Part shown: one piece after another, positions 46,001 through 52,844 of the stretch | Layout of the letters: the number at the start of each line of letters is the position of its first letter | Numbering within the stretch: the first letter of the stretch is position 1 | Assembly (NCBI GenBank): GCA_900770655.1 | Contig: CAAGLA010000020.1 | Location: 7,689 to 71,688 of the forward strand | Source of the DNA: Bacteroidaceae bacterium | Lineage (GTDB): Bacteria > Bacteroidota > Bacteroidia > Bacteroidales > Bacteroidaceae | Length of the DNA: 64,000 nt | Direction of reading: 5' to 3' | The notes under the pieces: generated by a model | Databases searched by the model: none | Seen by the model: only the letters and a program-made list of their open reading frames with translations | Told to the model about the DNA's origin: nothing | Made by a program: the position numbers and the translations under genes

Positions 46001-47642
46001 CAAAGAGCATCTCTATTTTATGCTTGGCGATATGAACAGCAAACTGTTCTTTTCGGTGAGCGACCACTATGGTGTAGGGTATGTCGCAGAGGCTGCACAC
46101 CTCTCGCTGTTAAGAGGGTATGAGAACACGGAAAAAAAGAATGATATTCCCGTGAAGGTGACGCTGCGGACAACTCACAGACCAAACCGTTATATCTCTT
46201 TTGCCGACACTGTGTTTTCCCGTAATCTTGTTGTTCGCGACTATAGTGCCCTTATTCCTTACTTGAAGGCGGGAACAAACAGCAGTGCAATTGAGGAATT
46301 CAATCGTGAGAATCGCGCTATAGGAACTCCCGAAAAACAGGATATCCAGCTCACTATAGATGCGGCATTGCAGGTGGAACTGCAGAATGAGATGCCGGGT
46401 TATGTTGAACAGATTTTCCCGACAGGGAAAGACAACCTTGTGCGAATGTCGGCTGTAATTCTCGATGCCGAGAATGGCGACCTGTTGACTTCGGCTGTCT
46501 ATCCATTGCCCGATTATGATATTCTGGAGCAAGAGTCGAACAGTGCTGCGTCGCAAGGCGTTCCCTTTGTATATAACGACCAGAACAGACCGGAAGGGTG
46601 GAGGGCTTTCAGCGATATAGACCTAGGTCTACGCTTTCCATCACATCCCGGTTCTACAGCAAAAATAATGTCGGCAATGGCCGGCTATATGAGCGAGGGT
46701 CGCGAGGCTATCTCATCGCAAATGTACAGAGTGTTGTATGAACAGACAACGGCAAAGACTGAAAGAACAGGAAAAATGTATGAGACTGCCGACTCTGTGA
46801 ATATTAACAGGGCTTTTGTGTGGTCATCTAACTGTTACTTTATAAATCTTGTAAACGATAAAGGCCTGTACGATGAACTTAAGACAATATATGGTGCGGT
46901 CGGTGTAAGTGTAAATGGGGAAAGACCATACGTATTAAGCTACAGGGAGTGTTCTACAGAATGGGGTAACCTTGTCTTGGGTGAAAGCTCTGATGCTATG
47001 GCCAAGTACGGACGATATGTTGCATTGTACAGTAATAACGAGGAGAAAACACGCTATGAATCGCAATTCCGCAGCTCTGTCAAAAAGAATTTATGGAGAA
47101 TGAACAATAGGCTTGCCCACGATATATGGAACTGGGCTTGGGGACAAGGTGGGCTCGATGCAACACCGCTTGCAATGGCACGTGCAGCCTCAATTGTTGC
47201 CAATGACGGAGATATGCCGGTAACGCGTTATCTGTTGAGCGACGAAAAGGATTATATACATATATATGATAGCTTCGATAACGATTCGTTGCGTAGTCTT
47301 ATGAAGCAGGAGAGCCGTTATCACTCCGGTTTCAGTGAACCATACGTGGGTGGAAAGACCGGTACTGCCGAGCGTGTCCTAAGAACAGAGGAGGTTTTAA
47401 AGGATGACGGTTCGGTCTATGTGAAAGTCCTTGAAAAACCAAACGATGCGTGGTATGTATGTTTTGTTGAGGATGTGAATGTGAGAAGAGTACAGAACGG
47501 TATTGAAACTATGGAACCTACAAAATTGGCTATTGCTGTGCGAATAGAACGTGCCGGCAATCTCTATTCGAGCGCTGCCAAGAATTTTGTGAAAGATAGA
47601 ATATTGCCAATATTACGTGAGAGCGGTTATATTGTAGAATAA
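43056..47642 (+). CDS. SEDS glycosyltransferase fused to a class B penicillin-binding protein
   Basis: A 1528-residue inner-membrane protein that combines both activities of a cell-wall synthase. A signal anchor (residues 6-22) precedes a periplasmic region with a beta-domain (about 150-280). SEDS (RodA/FtsW/SpoVE) segments run from about 300 to 850, with FQPSEITK near 502 and the catalytic Asp745 in FHTDMILESIGEQ, then PLTGVTVPFFSYG. A further membrane segment near 870 starts the PBP part: AGNIYDRNGLLLATS near 935, then the transpeptidase motifs SxxK (STAK, Ser1200), SxN (SSN, 1257-1259) and KTG (KTGTAE, Lys1434). All key residues appear intact. The start at 43056 is the first Met after an AT-rich leader. 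It heads an operon with kinase, FHA and PP2C genes. Normally SEDS and PBP are separate proteins. Confidence 0.9.
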   Translation: MNNYKPIVLVTLVIAAFFLLLDKNHSEYFDKVEADYKNGLAVNLSGNVRKDSVAGMLLERGYIDNAAEANFIADVLVAGVYEGKELDNLYSLRKNVWKVSASAVDSLENSSLQQRCLSSRSALWQGDNEVDSLLRVSDLNLPSQTDLKSGEFAIDVRVTRKDSSAGYFSRLLKRDKKAVGGTLVCLRSHYITTVAADTVHDLPSYRRVEDDIIAFAMTDENGEASFKGLNGDLSYSVLPVACGYEFGSPKGTIAGSMREKSKNGKLVCEFTRQEHKVTLFSSNTLNRIKEDSSLTVRSPQEFRAVIVKFLAFFFAAWWGLVVYVRIRRRFFDGGLISVLMLLTGFCLLNMFSINNPLNDKMLGVDMASGIIAGVVVMALLYGVDFVRFYQDRLPVGFDIPLSLMLWFFMPFRRKISYMTERLRKPGFFSKCIALMVVLLCTPLLLLDMLFVTRLYTPLDNLCKKLPKGSGYLILGLILTALLFTPLGQAVGGMKVNLNIGIVFQPSEITKYLIIFFMAAFFCQNADSIVKYSEEGNISLLWPKLRLLLSIVVGLGVLMALYMALGDMGPALVIAFTFIILYSIIKSKTQLTSDSQFNYKDILTSDIAMLVYGVLSFAFFLFVGNYLGNMGIFCLLWFVVWLLFGFIKKKQIYETPILFNIIIAAFIFGGQILSGIDALESAGQRLESRKAMCTNTWGELGLDGEEQAAGENTQVAQGLWALATGGMFGQGLGGGDPHEVPAFHTDMILESIGEQMGFIGLFVVVVALAFLLRRVIVFGYRTNHPFAFFLCSGISIVTAVQFLVISLGSTGIIPLTGVTVPFFSYGKVSMILNLSAIGVILAISNTVYKKQKQSAASSVAVLNSKNISRYNYSVSILSAVYSLLIVFVLGVFLNYQLFNRDNTLVRRLFVKNVDGNPVVEYNPRIFKIAEKMEAGNIYDRNGLLLATSNYGELTDFFQENGELMNGLGLSLMKDDHKYRYYPFKEHLYFMLGDMNSKLFFSVSDHYGVGYVAEAAHLSLLRGYENTEKKNDIPVKVTLRTTHRPNRYISFADTVFSRNLVVRDYSALIPYLKAGTNSSAIEEFNRENRAIGTPEKQDIQLTIDAALQVELQNEMPGYVEQIFPTGKDNLVRMSAVILDAENGDLLTSAVYPLPDYDILEQESNSAASQGVPFVYNDQNRPEGWRAFSDIDLGLRFPSHPGSTAKIMSAMAGYMSEGREAISSQMYRVLYEQTTAKTERTGKMYETADSVNINRAFVWSSNCYFINLVNDKGLYDELKTIYGAVGVSVNGERPYVLSYRECSTEWGNLVLGESSDAMAKYGRYVALYSNNEEKTRYESQFRSSVKKNLWRMNNRLAHDIWNWAWGQGGLDATPLAMARAASIVANDGDMPVTRYLLSDEKDYIHIYDSFDNDSLRSLMKQESRYHSGFSEPYVGGKTGTAERVLRTEEVLKDDGSVYVKVLEKPNDAWYVCFVEDVNVRRVQNGIETMEPTKLAIAVRIERAGNLYSSAAKNFVKDRILPILRESGYIVE

Positions 47643-47664
47643 TAGCGATTATATATAAAAAGTT

Positions 47665-49215
47665 ATGGGAAATTCGTTTCTTCAAGACTATACGTTGCTC
47701 GACGAACTTGGAAAAGGCGGTTTTGCAACAGTTTATAAGGTGCGTCATAACAAACTGGGATATGTGCGTGCAGTCAGGGTGCTGAATGCAACTATTGCAA
47801 AAGGGGAGAATGACAAGACGTACCAGAAATTCTTGGATGAATGTAGGCTGCTGTTGCGTCTTGGCAATGGCTGTCATCCGAACATAGTACATATATACCA
47901 GCCCTTGTTGCGTAACCAGCACGCTCTTGTAGAAATGGACTATGTAAACGGCTGCGACCTCACACACTATTTGGAAGAAAACGGCGGTTTTGTTGAAACG
48001 GCCGATGTCATTAAACTTGTTGAGGAGATTGGCAGTGCGCTTGCCTATTGTCACGAGGATATATACAAATATTGTATGGACAAGGACGACGACGAGCTTT
48101 TGGATGACCCCGATGATGGCTCAAAAGTTCTTATAGACGATGAAACACGTGAGCGCCTGATAAATAAATACCGTGTAATACACAATGATATTCATTCGGG
48201 AAATATTATGCGTAACTGTGACGGGCGTTATGTGCTGCTCGATTTTGGCCTGTCTATAGATGGTGAAGATGTTGTACGTTCGAGCCGCAGGCATAATGGC
48301 GCACCGGAATTCAAAGCTCCGGAAAAGTGGGACTCCGATATTGAACTCTCTGCCTTTTCCGATATATACAGCTTTGGAGTAGTCCTTTATGAGATGCTTG
48401 CCGGAAGGGTGCCTTTCCCGTACAACAAGAAGTGCCGTAACACTGCCGAAGCCGAATATCTCTTGAGCAAGGCTCACAAGGAAGATGCTCCGGAGGGTAT
48501 TTATGAACTTCGTAAAAAGGCTTTCGAGACAAAGTTCCCGGGGAAAGTCTATGAGAAGGACTATCCTGACTGGCTGGAAGATCTTATAATGACCTGTTTG
48601 GAGAAGAATCCCGAAGACAGGTTTAGGTCGGGGCGTGCCTTGTTTGATTTTTACAACACAAATAAATCGTCGCTGAACGATGTTGTTGCACCTGTTGCCA
48701 AAAATGGCGAGGCGGAATTGCTGAAGAGCAGACTTGCTGTAGCCAACGGAAGAATAACAGAACTTGAGAGCCGCATAGATGATTTGCTTTCTCAAAAGCC
48801 AAAGACCGAGGAGCCTTCAACTGTACAGGATGCCGAGTTGGAAAAACTCCGTGCGGAGTGTGAGGCCTTGAAGAACAGACTTCAGGAACAGGAAGAGGCT
48901 ACAAAAGGCAATTTTGAATTGAATATCCTTAGGAAAGAGAATGAATCGTTAAACAAGAAAATTAATGAACTTGTATCGGAAAGGGGGCTTGCCAATTCAA
49001 AGCTTAAAGTTATTCAGCTCGAAAAGAATGAATTGTCGAGAAGAGTAGATATGCTCGAGAAGAGCAAATCGAGTAAAGGTGAGGTTGACTTGCTGAAATT
49101 CGAGAACAAGAATCTGAGGGCAGAGATAACTTCTCTTTCAAAAAGAAATCTTGGTACAGTGGTTGTTTCGGTGTTGTTGCTTATTGCCACTCTTTGTGTT
49201 TGTACACTTATTTGA
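47665..49215 (+). CDS. Tail-anchored Ser/Thr kinase-like protein with Arg at the catalytic Lys position
   Basis: A 516-residue eukaryotic-like protein kinase. The Gly loop is GKGGFATVY (16-24). The beta-3 Lys position reads AVRVL (Arg38), not Lys. The alpha-C Glu is Glu59. An acidic insertion of about 35 residues (135-168) precedes the catalytic loop HNDIHSGN (Asp175, with Asn for the HRD Arg), then DFG (193-195) and KAPEKW. Residues about 350-490 form a coiled coil, and residues 497-516 are a hydrophobic tail that should anchor it in the membrane with the kinase inside. It starts 22 bases after the SEDS-PBP gene. Likely role: phospho-signal to the FHA proteins or the synthase. It might be a weak kinase or a pseudokinase. 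Confidence 0.85.
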   Translation: MGNSFLQDYTLLDELGKGGFATVYKVRHNKLGYVRAVRVLNATIAKGENDKTYQKFLDECRLLLRLGNGCHPNIVHIYQPLLRNQHALVEMDYVNGCDLTHYLEENGGFVETADVIKLVEEIGSALAYCHEDIYKYCMDKDDDELLDDPDDGSKVLIDDETRERLINKYRVIHNDIHSGNIMRNCDGRYVLLDFGLSIDGEDVVRSSRRHNGAPEFKAPEKWDSDIELSAFSDIYSFGVVLYEMLAGRVPFPYNKKCRNTAEAEYLLSKAHKEDAPEGIYELRKKAFETKFPGKVYEKDYPDWLEDLIMTCLEKNPEDRFRSGRALFDFYNTNKSSLNDVVAPVAKNGEAELLKSRLAVANGRITELESRIDDLLSQKPKTEEPSTVQDAELEKLRAECEALKNRLQEQEEATKGNFELNILRKENESLNKKINELVSERGLANSKLKVIQLEKNELSRRVDMLEKSKSSKGEVDLLKFENKNLRAEITSLSKRNLGTVVVSVLLLIATLCVCTLI

Positions 49216-49245
49216 TGTTGAATTATACAATTAAAGAATTATAAT

Positions 49246-50403
49246 ATGGGAAGGTCTTTTTTTAGTTTTATAGCCGACATATTAGAGGGTAAAAAGAGTT
49301 CTAAAGATGTAAATGTAGAAGATGTTAAAACGGCTCCTGCCGAGCCTGTTGTTCCTGTGCCTGCTCCCGCTGAGCCTGTAGCTCCTGCTCCAGCACCCGC
49401 GCCTGCTCCTGCTGAGCCTGTTGTTCCTGTGCCTGCTCCTGCTCCCGCTGAGCCTGTAGCTCCAGCTCCAGCTCCTGCTGAGCCTGTAGCACCAGCACCA
49501 GCTCCAGCTCCAGCACCCGCGCCTGCTCCCGCTCCTGCTGAGCCTGTAGCTCCCGCTCCTGCTCCTGCTGAGCCTGTAGCTCCTGCGCCCGCTCCTGCTG
49601 CTCCTGTAGCTCCCGCACCCGCTCCGGCTGAACCGGTTAGGCGTATAGCCGGAAATGCCATTGAGGTTGAAGCTAAGGTTATAAAGGCAATAATGGATAC
49701 TGTTGATTCTCTGTTCCGTGGAAATAGAAATATTGACTTAAGCAAAAAAGACCTTATTGTCTGGATGGCCGACAATCTTTTGTTCGAAAGTTTGAGCAAT
49801 GCTAATTTCCGTGAATCGCTTATGCTTCAGCTTGCCGATATGTCGGGTATTGCTTTCCGTCAGGTGACTCTCAAGTTCTTGGCGACAACTGTCGGCGTTA
49901 CATACACACAAGCTATAGACGGTGTATATCTCGAAGTATCCGGCGGGCAGGAGATATCAAAAGGCCGTACAGCGAAAATTTCTGTCTACGAAGGTCAGGG
50001 CTCTCTTTTGCAGAGTGAGTATATATTGAATTCTGTGGAACTGCAGAAACCAAGTTTCAGAGTATACAATATAGGTATAGGCGTGTTTGTGAAGAATTCG
50101 AATGGCCTTATGAGAAAGAACCATATAGTAATAAATGACGACCCGAACGATTTGGCATTTGTCAAGAACAAGTATGTGAGCCGTTCACACGCTCACATAG
50201 ACTATGACGAAGATTACGGTTTCCGCCTTTTTGTTGAGCAGAACGGTACAGCTATGGCTGGAAAAAGAACGCGTATAATACGTGGCGATAAAGTTCTGGA
50301 ACTGAACAATACTCTTGTTCCGGAACCTCTTATAGACGGCGATATAATAGAACTGAGCAAAAATGTACTGTTGCTTTTTGAGGTTACAGGAACCCACGTC
50401 TAA
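49246..50403 (+). CDS. FHA-domain protein with long Pro-Ala linker
   Basis: A 385-residue cytoplasmic protein. After 30 residues comes a low-complexity Pro/Ala/Glu/Val stretch (about 30-131) built of repeats like PAPAEPVAPAP. A helical region (140-215, beginning AIEVEAKVIKAIMDTVD) follows. The C-terminal part (about 275-380) looks like a forkhead-associated domain: MRKNHIVI, then VSRSHAHIDYDED with the phosphothreonine-binding Arg/Ser/His, and LIDGDIIEL. FHA domains bind phosphothreonine, so a kinase target or adaptor role is inferred. It begins 30 bases after the kinase and ends 38 bases before a second FHA-like gene. The FHA match is from motif pattern only. Confidence 0.75.
   Translation: MGRSFFSFIADILEGKKSSKDVNVEDVKTAPAEPVVPVPAPAEPVAPAPAPAPAPAEPVVPVPAPAPAEPVAPAPAPAEPVAPAPAPAPAPAPAPAPAEPVAPAPAPAEPVAPAPAPAAPVAPAPAPAEPVRRIAGNAIEVEAKVIKAIMDTVDSLFRGNRNIDLSKKDLIVWMADNLLFESLSNANFRESLMLQLADMSGIAFRQVTLKFLATTVGVTYTQAIDGVYLEVSGGQEISKGRTAKISVYEGQGSLLQSEYILNSVELQKPSFRVYNIGIGVFVKNSNGLMRKNHIVINDDPNDLAFVKNKYVSRSHAHIDYDEDYGFRLFVEQNGTAMAGKRTRIIRGDKVLELNNTLVPEPLIDGDIIELSKNVLLLFEVTGTHV
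49337..49636 (+). repeat. Coding low-complexity repeats (Pro-Ala-Glu)
   Basis: About 300 bases of near-repeats of GCTCCTGCTGAGCCTGTAG-type units inside the FHA gene. Such tracts are prone to slippage, so the length may vary between strains. Confidence 0.8.
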
Positions 50404-50441
50404 CCTCTTTTTGTATATGATAATAGAAACAAAATTAAGTT

Positions 50442-51464
50442 ATGAATATATTTAGACGAATATTAGATTGGTTTGGAATAGGTGGCAATAATCCTGAACC
50501 CGGCCCTAAAGGTGGTGGTATAACAAACGAAGATTTGTTGAGGGAGATGGCAAATGTTTTTGAATTGCGCCTGAAAGAGGAGTCGGTACGCAAGCGTATG
50601 CTGTTCCCTATGTGTTTCAATGTACTGATGCACAAGGACGATTATTACAACAGAAAAGATGCTTTGGCAATGGTGCTGCACGAAGTTGTGTCGGAATTCT
50701 ATTCCATTATCAAGAAAAATATGAACAAGTACCCCAATTTTATTCCACCTGCGAAAAGTTGGTATTTTCAGTTCTCTCCTTGTCAGGTAGATACCATAAC
50801 TCTTGAAGATGGCAGTGACCTTAAGATAGAGAAAGGGCATTTGACTATAACAGCACGTCTTTTCTCTACAACAGAGGCTGAAACCGATACGGTAGATATG
50901 GAAGCTAATACAAGGGTTTCAATAAAGTGTCAGAATTCGAGACTAATGGGTACTGCAAACATTAATTGGGAGGCGCTTGTCGGTATTGATATGCTATCGG
51001 AAGGTGTCTTCAGGTGCAAGTTTGACAAGAACCTAGATGAGGTTAAGACTGGCTCAGTTATACCTTCTCCGCCAAATCCCGAACCGCACCCCGGACCGAA
51101 TCCTATACCTGAACCGCATCCCGGGTCAAAAGACGCTTACGCCAAACTTATGTACGACTTTGATGGCGCTTGTCTATCGTATATGATGCGTGGACAGCAG
51201 GTTTTTATTTCGGGCTTTACCGGACAAGAGAAGAAACCTGAAGTGTTTTATGTAAAAAACGATACAATAGCCGACCCTCACGTGGCTATAAGATATTTGG
51301 AGAGTGAAGCTAAATTCCAGATTGCTGCATTCGGCAAGGTGCGTCTCAATGGCCGTACAATGGCTGTCAGTACAGAAGAGGCCCCTGAGTGGCGCGATAT
51401 TCCCAATAAATCGAAGATTTTTATGAACGATGTACTTACTGTACGTTTTGAGAAAATGATTTAA
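50442..51464 (+). CDS. Second FHA-like protein with an unrecognised N-terminal domain
   Basis: A 340-residue protein with no signal peptide. The N-terminal 200 residues include MNIFRRILDWFG and FNVLMHKDDYYNRKDALAMV and end in a beta-rich part; they faintly recall the N-terminal domain of actinobacterial FhaA, but this is weak. A Pro-rich linker (about 205-230) follows. The C-terminal 105 residues resemble a degenerate FHA fold (YVKNDTIADPHVAIRY, GKVRLNGRTM), where the usual Ser-Arg-x-His is replaced by DPH. It may therefore bind something other than phosphothreonine. It lies 10 bases before the PP2C gene in the same operon. Confidence 0.6.
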   Translation: MNIFRRILDWFGIGGNNPEPGPKGGGITNEDLLREMANVFELRLKEESVRKRMLFPMCFNVLMHKDDYYNRKDALAMVLHEVVSEFYSIIKKNMNKYPNFIPPAKSWYFQFSPCQVDTITLEDGSDLKIEKGHLTITARLFSTTEAETDTVDMEANTRVSIKCQNSRLMGTANINWEALVGIDMLSEGVFRCKFDKNLDEVKTGSVIPSPPNPEPHPGPNPIPEPHPGSKDAYAKLMYDFDGACLSYMMRGQQVFISGFTGQEKKPEVFYVKNDTIADPHVAIRYLESEAKFQIAAFGKVRLNGRTMAVSTEEAPEWRDIPNKSKIFMNDVLTVRFEKMI

Positions 51465-51474
51465 CTTTTGGTAT

Positions 51475-52620
51475 ATGAAAAGAGATTTCTCATTTGCCGG
51501 TGACACCAATCTGGGAATGGTCCGTTCCAATAATGAGGATGCCTTTCTGGTGCAGACCGTTTGGGACGACAAGCATATACTTGCTGTGGCTATTGATGGT
51601 GTCGGTGGCTATGAAGGCGGTGAAGTGGCTGCTGCTATTGCACGTGAATCCATTGCAGCGTTTCTTGCCGACAATAGCGAGGGCGAAAAGTCGGAACTGT
51701 TGCGTCGTGCAGTTATATATGCCAATAATGAAATTTATGAGCAGAGGCTGCACAGTTCGGAAAATGCAAATATGAGTTGTGTGTTGACAGCTGCTCTCAT
51801 AGATACGGAAGAGCAGTTTGTGAATATGGCTCACATTGGTGATACCCGTCTTTACCAATACTCCGACGGGGAGTTCGTTAAACTTTCACACGACCACTCT
51901 CTTGTGGGGTACCGCGAAGAGATTGGCGACCTCACCGAAGAGGAGGCTATGCATCACCCGCAGCGTAACATAATAAGCCGCGATGTCGGTTCAAGGTTTC
52001 TTCAGGATAGCGAAGAGGAGTATGTCGAAGCCGATTCTTTCCCTTTAATCCCGAATTCTATCTTTCTGCTCTGTTCCGACGGCCTGTGCGATATGATTAC
52101 ATCGGCCGAAATGAAAAGTGTACTTGTAAAAGAAATACCTGTTGAAGAGAAGGTTGAAGAACTTATATCAAAAGCCAATGCAGCAGGAGGCCGTGACAAT
52201 GTGACTGTTGTTGTGGTGGAGTATTTTCCAAATGACGATGTGGTTGAAAAAGAACCGGTGAATGAGCATATTGTAAATGACGACGGTGAAGATACCGATG
52301 TGCCGGAAGTTGATGGCTACGAAATAGAACGTAAATCTTTTTTCTCAAAGTATAAGGTTGAGATAATAGGTGCGGTTGTTACAATGCTTGTATTGATAGC
52401 CTTCGCTGCGATAAAGTTCCGTGGGGCTCCTTCGCAGGATGTCGAGCTACAGAAACCGGCAACTCCGGAGATGGTGGTTGTTCAGTCGGCGGAAGATACC
52501 GTTTCTGTGCAGGAGAGTATGGTGGAGGCTGAGGAACCTGTTTTTGACGAAGAGATACCCGACAGTGCTCGTGTAGACTCTTCTGCAGCTGCTGTAGATA
52601 CCAATACGGGGCAGTTGTAG
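51475..52620 (+). CDS. PP2C-family Ser/Thr phosphatase, membrane-anchored
   Basis: A 381-residue PPM-type phosphatase. The catalytic domain (1-245) has all metal and catalytic motifs: VRSNNEDAF near 16, DGVGGYEGGE near 41, HIGDTRLYQ near 121, SDGLCDM near 201 and GGRDNVTVVVV near 238. A basic/acidic linker leads to one membrane segment (about 295-315), after which a roughly 65-residue acidic tail would be outside the cytoplasm. It would reverse the kinase in the same operon. In actinobacteria PstP has the same architecture. A terminator follows at 52706. Confidence 0.93.
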   Translation: MKRDFSFAGDTNLGMVRSNNEDAFLVQTVWDDKHILAVAIDGVGGYEGGEVAAAIARESIAAFLADNSEGEKSELLRRAVIYANNEIYEQRLHSSENANMSCVLTAALIDTEEQFVNMAHIGDTRLYQYSDGEFVKLSHDHSLVGYREEIGDLTEEEAMHHPQRNIISRDVGSRFLQDSEEEYVEADSFPLIPNSIFLLCSDGLCDMITSAEMKSVLVKEIPVEEKVEELISKANAAGGRDNVTVVVVEYFPNDDVVEKEPVNEHIVNDDGEDTDVPEVDGYEIERKSFFSKYKVEIIGAVVTMLVLIAFAAIKFRGAPSQDVELQKPATPEMVVVQSAEDTVSVQESMVEAEEPVFDEEIPDSARVDSSAAAVDTNTGQL

Positions 52621-52705
52621 TGGAGATGCGAATGGCTCTTTGCTGTCGATGGGATTTCTACTGCCCTCTGAGTTACTGTTAATATTTTTGTAAATGATAT
52701 TTACT

Positions 52706-52743
52706 GTAAAATAGCCTTGCCCTGAGCTGCAAGGCTATTTTAC
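52706..52743 (+). terminator. Terminator of the SEDS-PBP/kinase operon
   Basis: Fifteen-base arms (52706-52720 and 52729-52743) flank an 8-base loop, with TTTT in the right arm and T-rich sequence after. It lies 86 bases after the PP2C stop. Confidence 0.85.
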
Positions 52744-52789
52744 TTTTCTTGTTTTATATTAATAATTATATATAGAACGCATTATTGCT

Positions 52790-52819
52790 TTTGCTTTTCG
52801 TTTTTTTTTGATAACTTTG
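52790..52819 (+). promoter_or_regulatory. Promoter of ileS
   Basis: TTTG (52790-52793), an 18-base spacer and TAACTTTG (52812-52819), with the ATG at 52845. Confidence 0.55.
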
Positions 52820-52844
52820 CACAACTTTATAGTTTTGGATAGCA

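Noticed and set aside
49337..49636. Repeat array resembling CRISPR-like periodicity
   Set aside because: Units are short, in frame and degenerate with no unique spacers; it codes a Pro-Ala linker.
49239..49799. Ala-Gly-rich ORF opposite the FHA gene
   Set aside because: Direct product of the reverse complement of the Pro-Ala repeat, not a collagen-like or silk-like protein.
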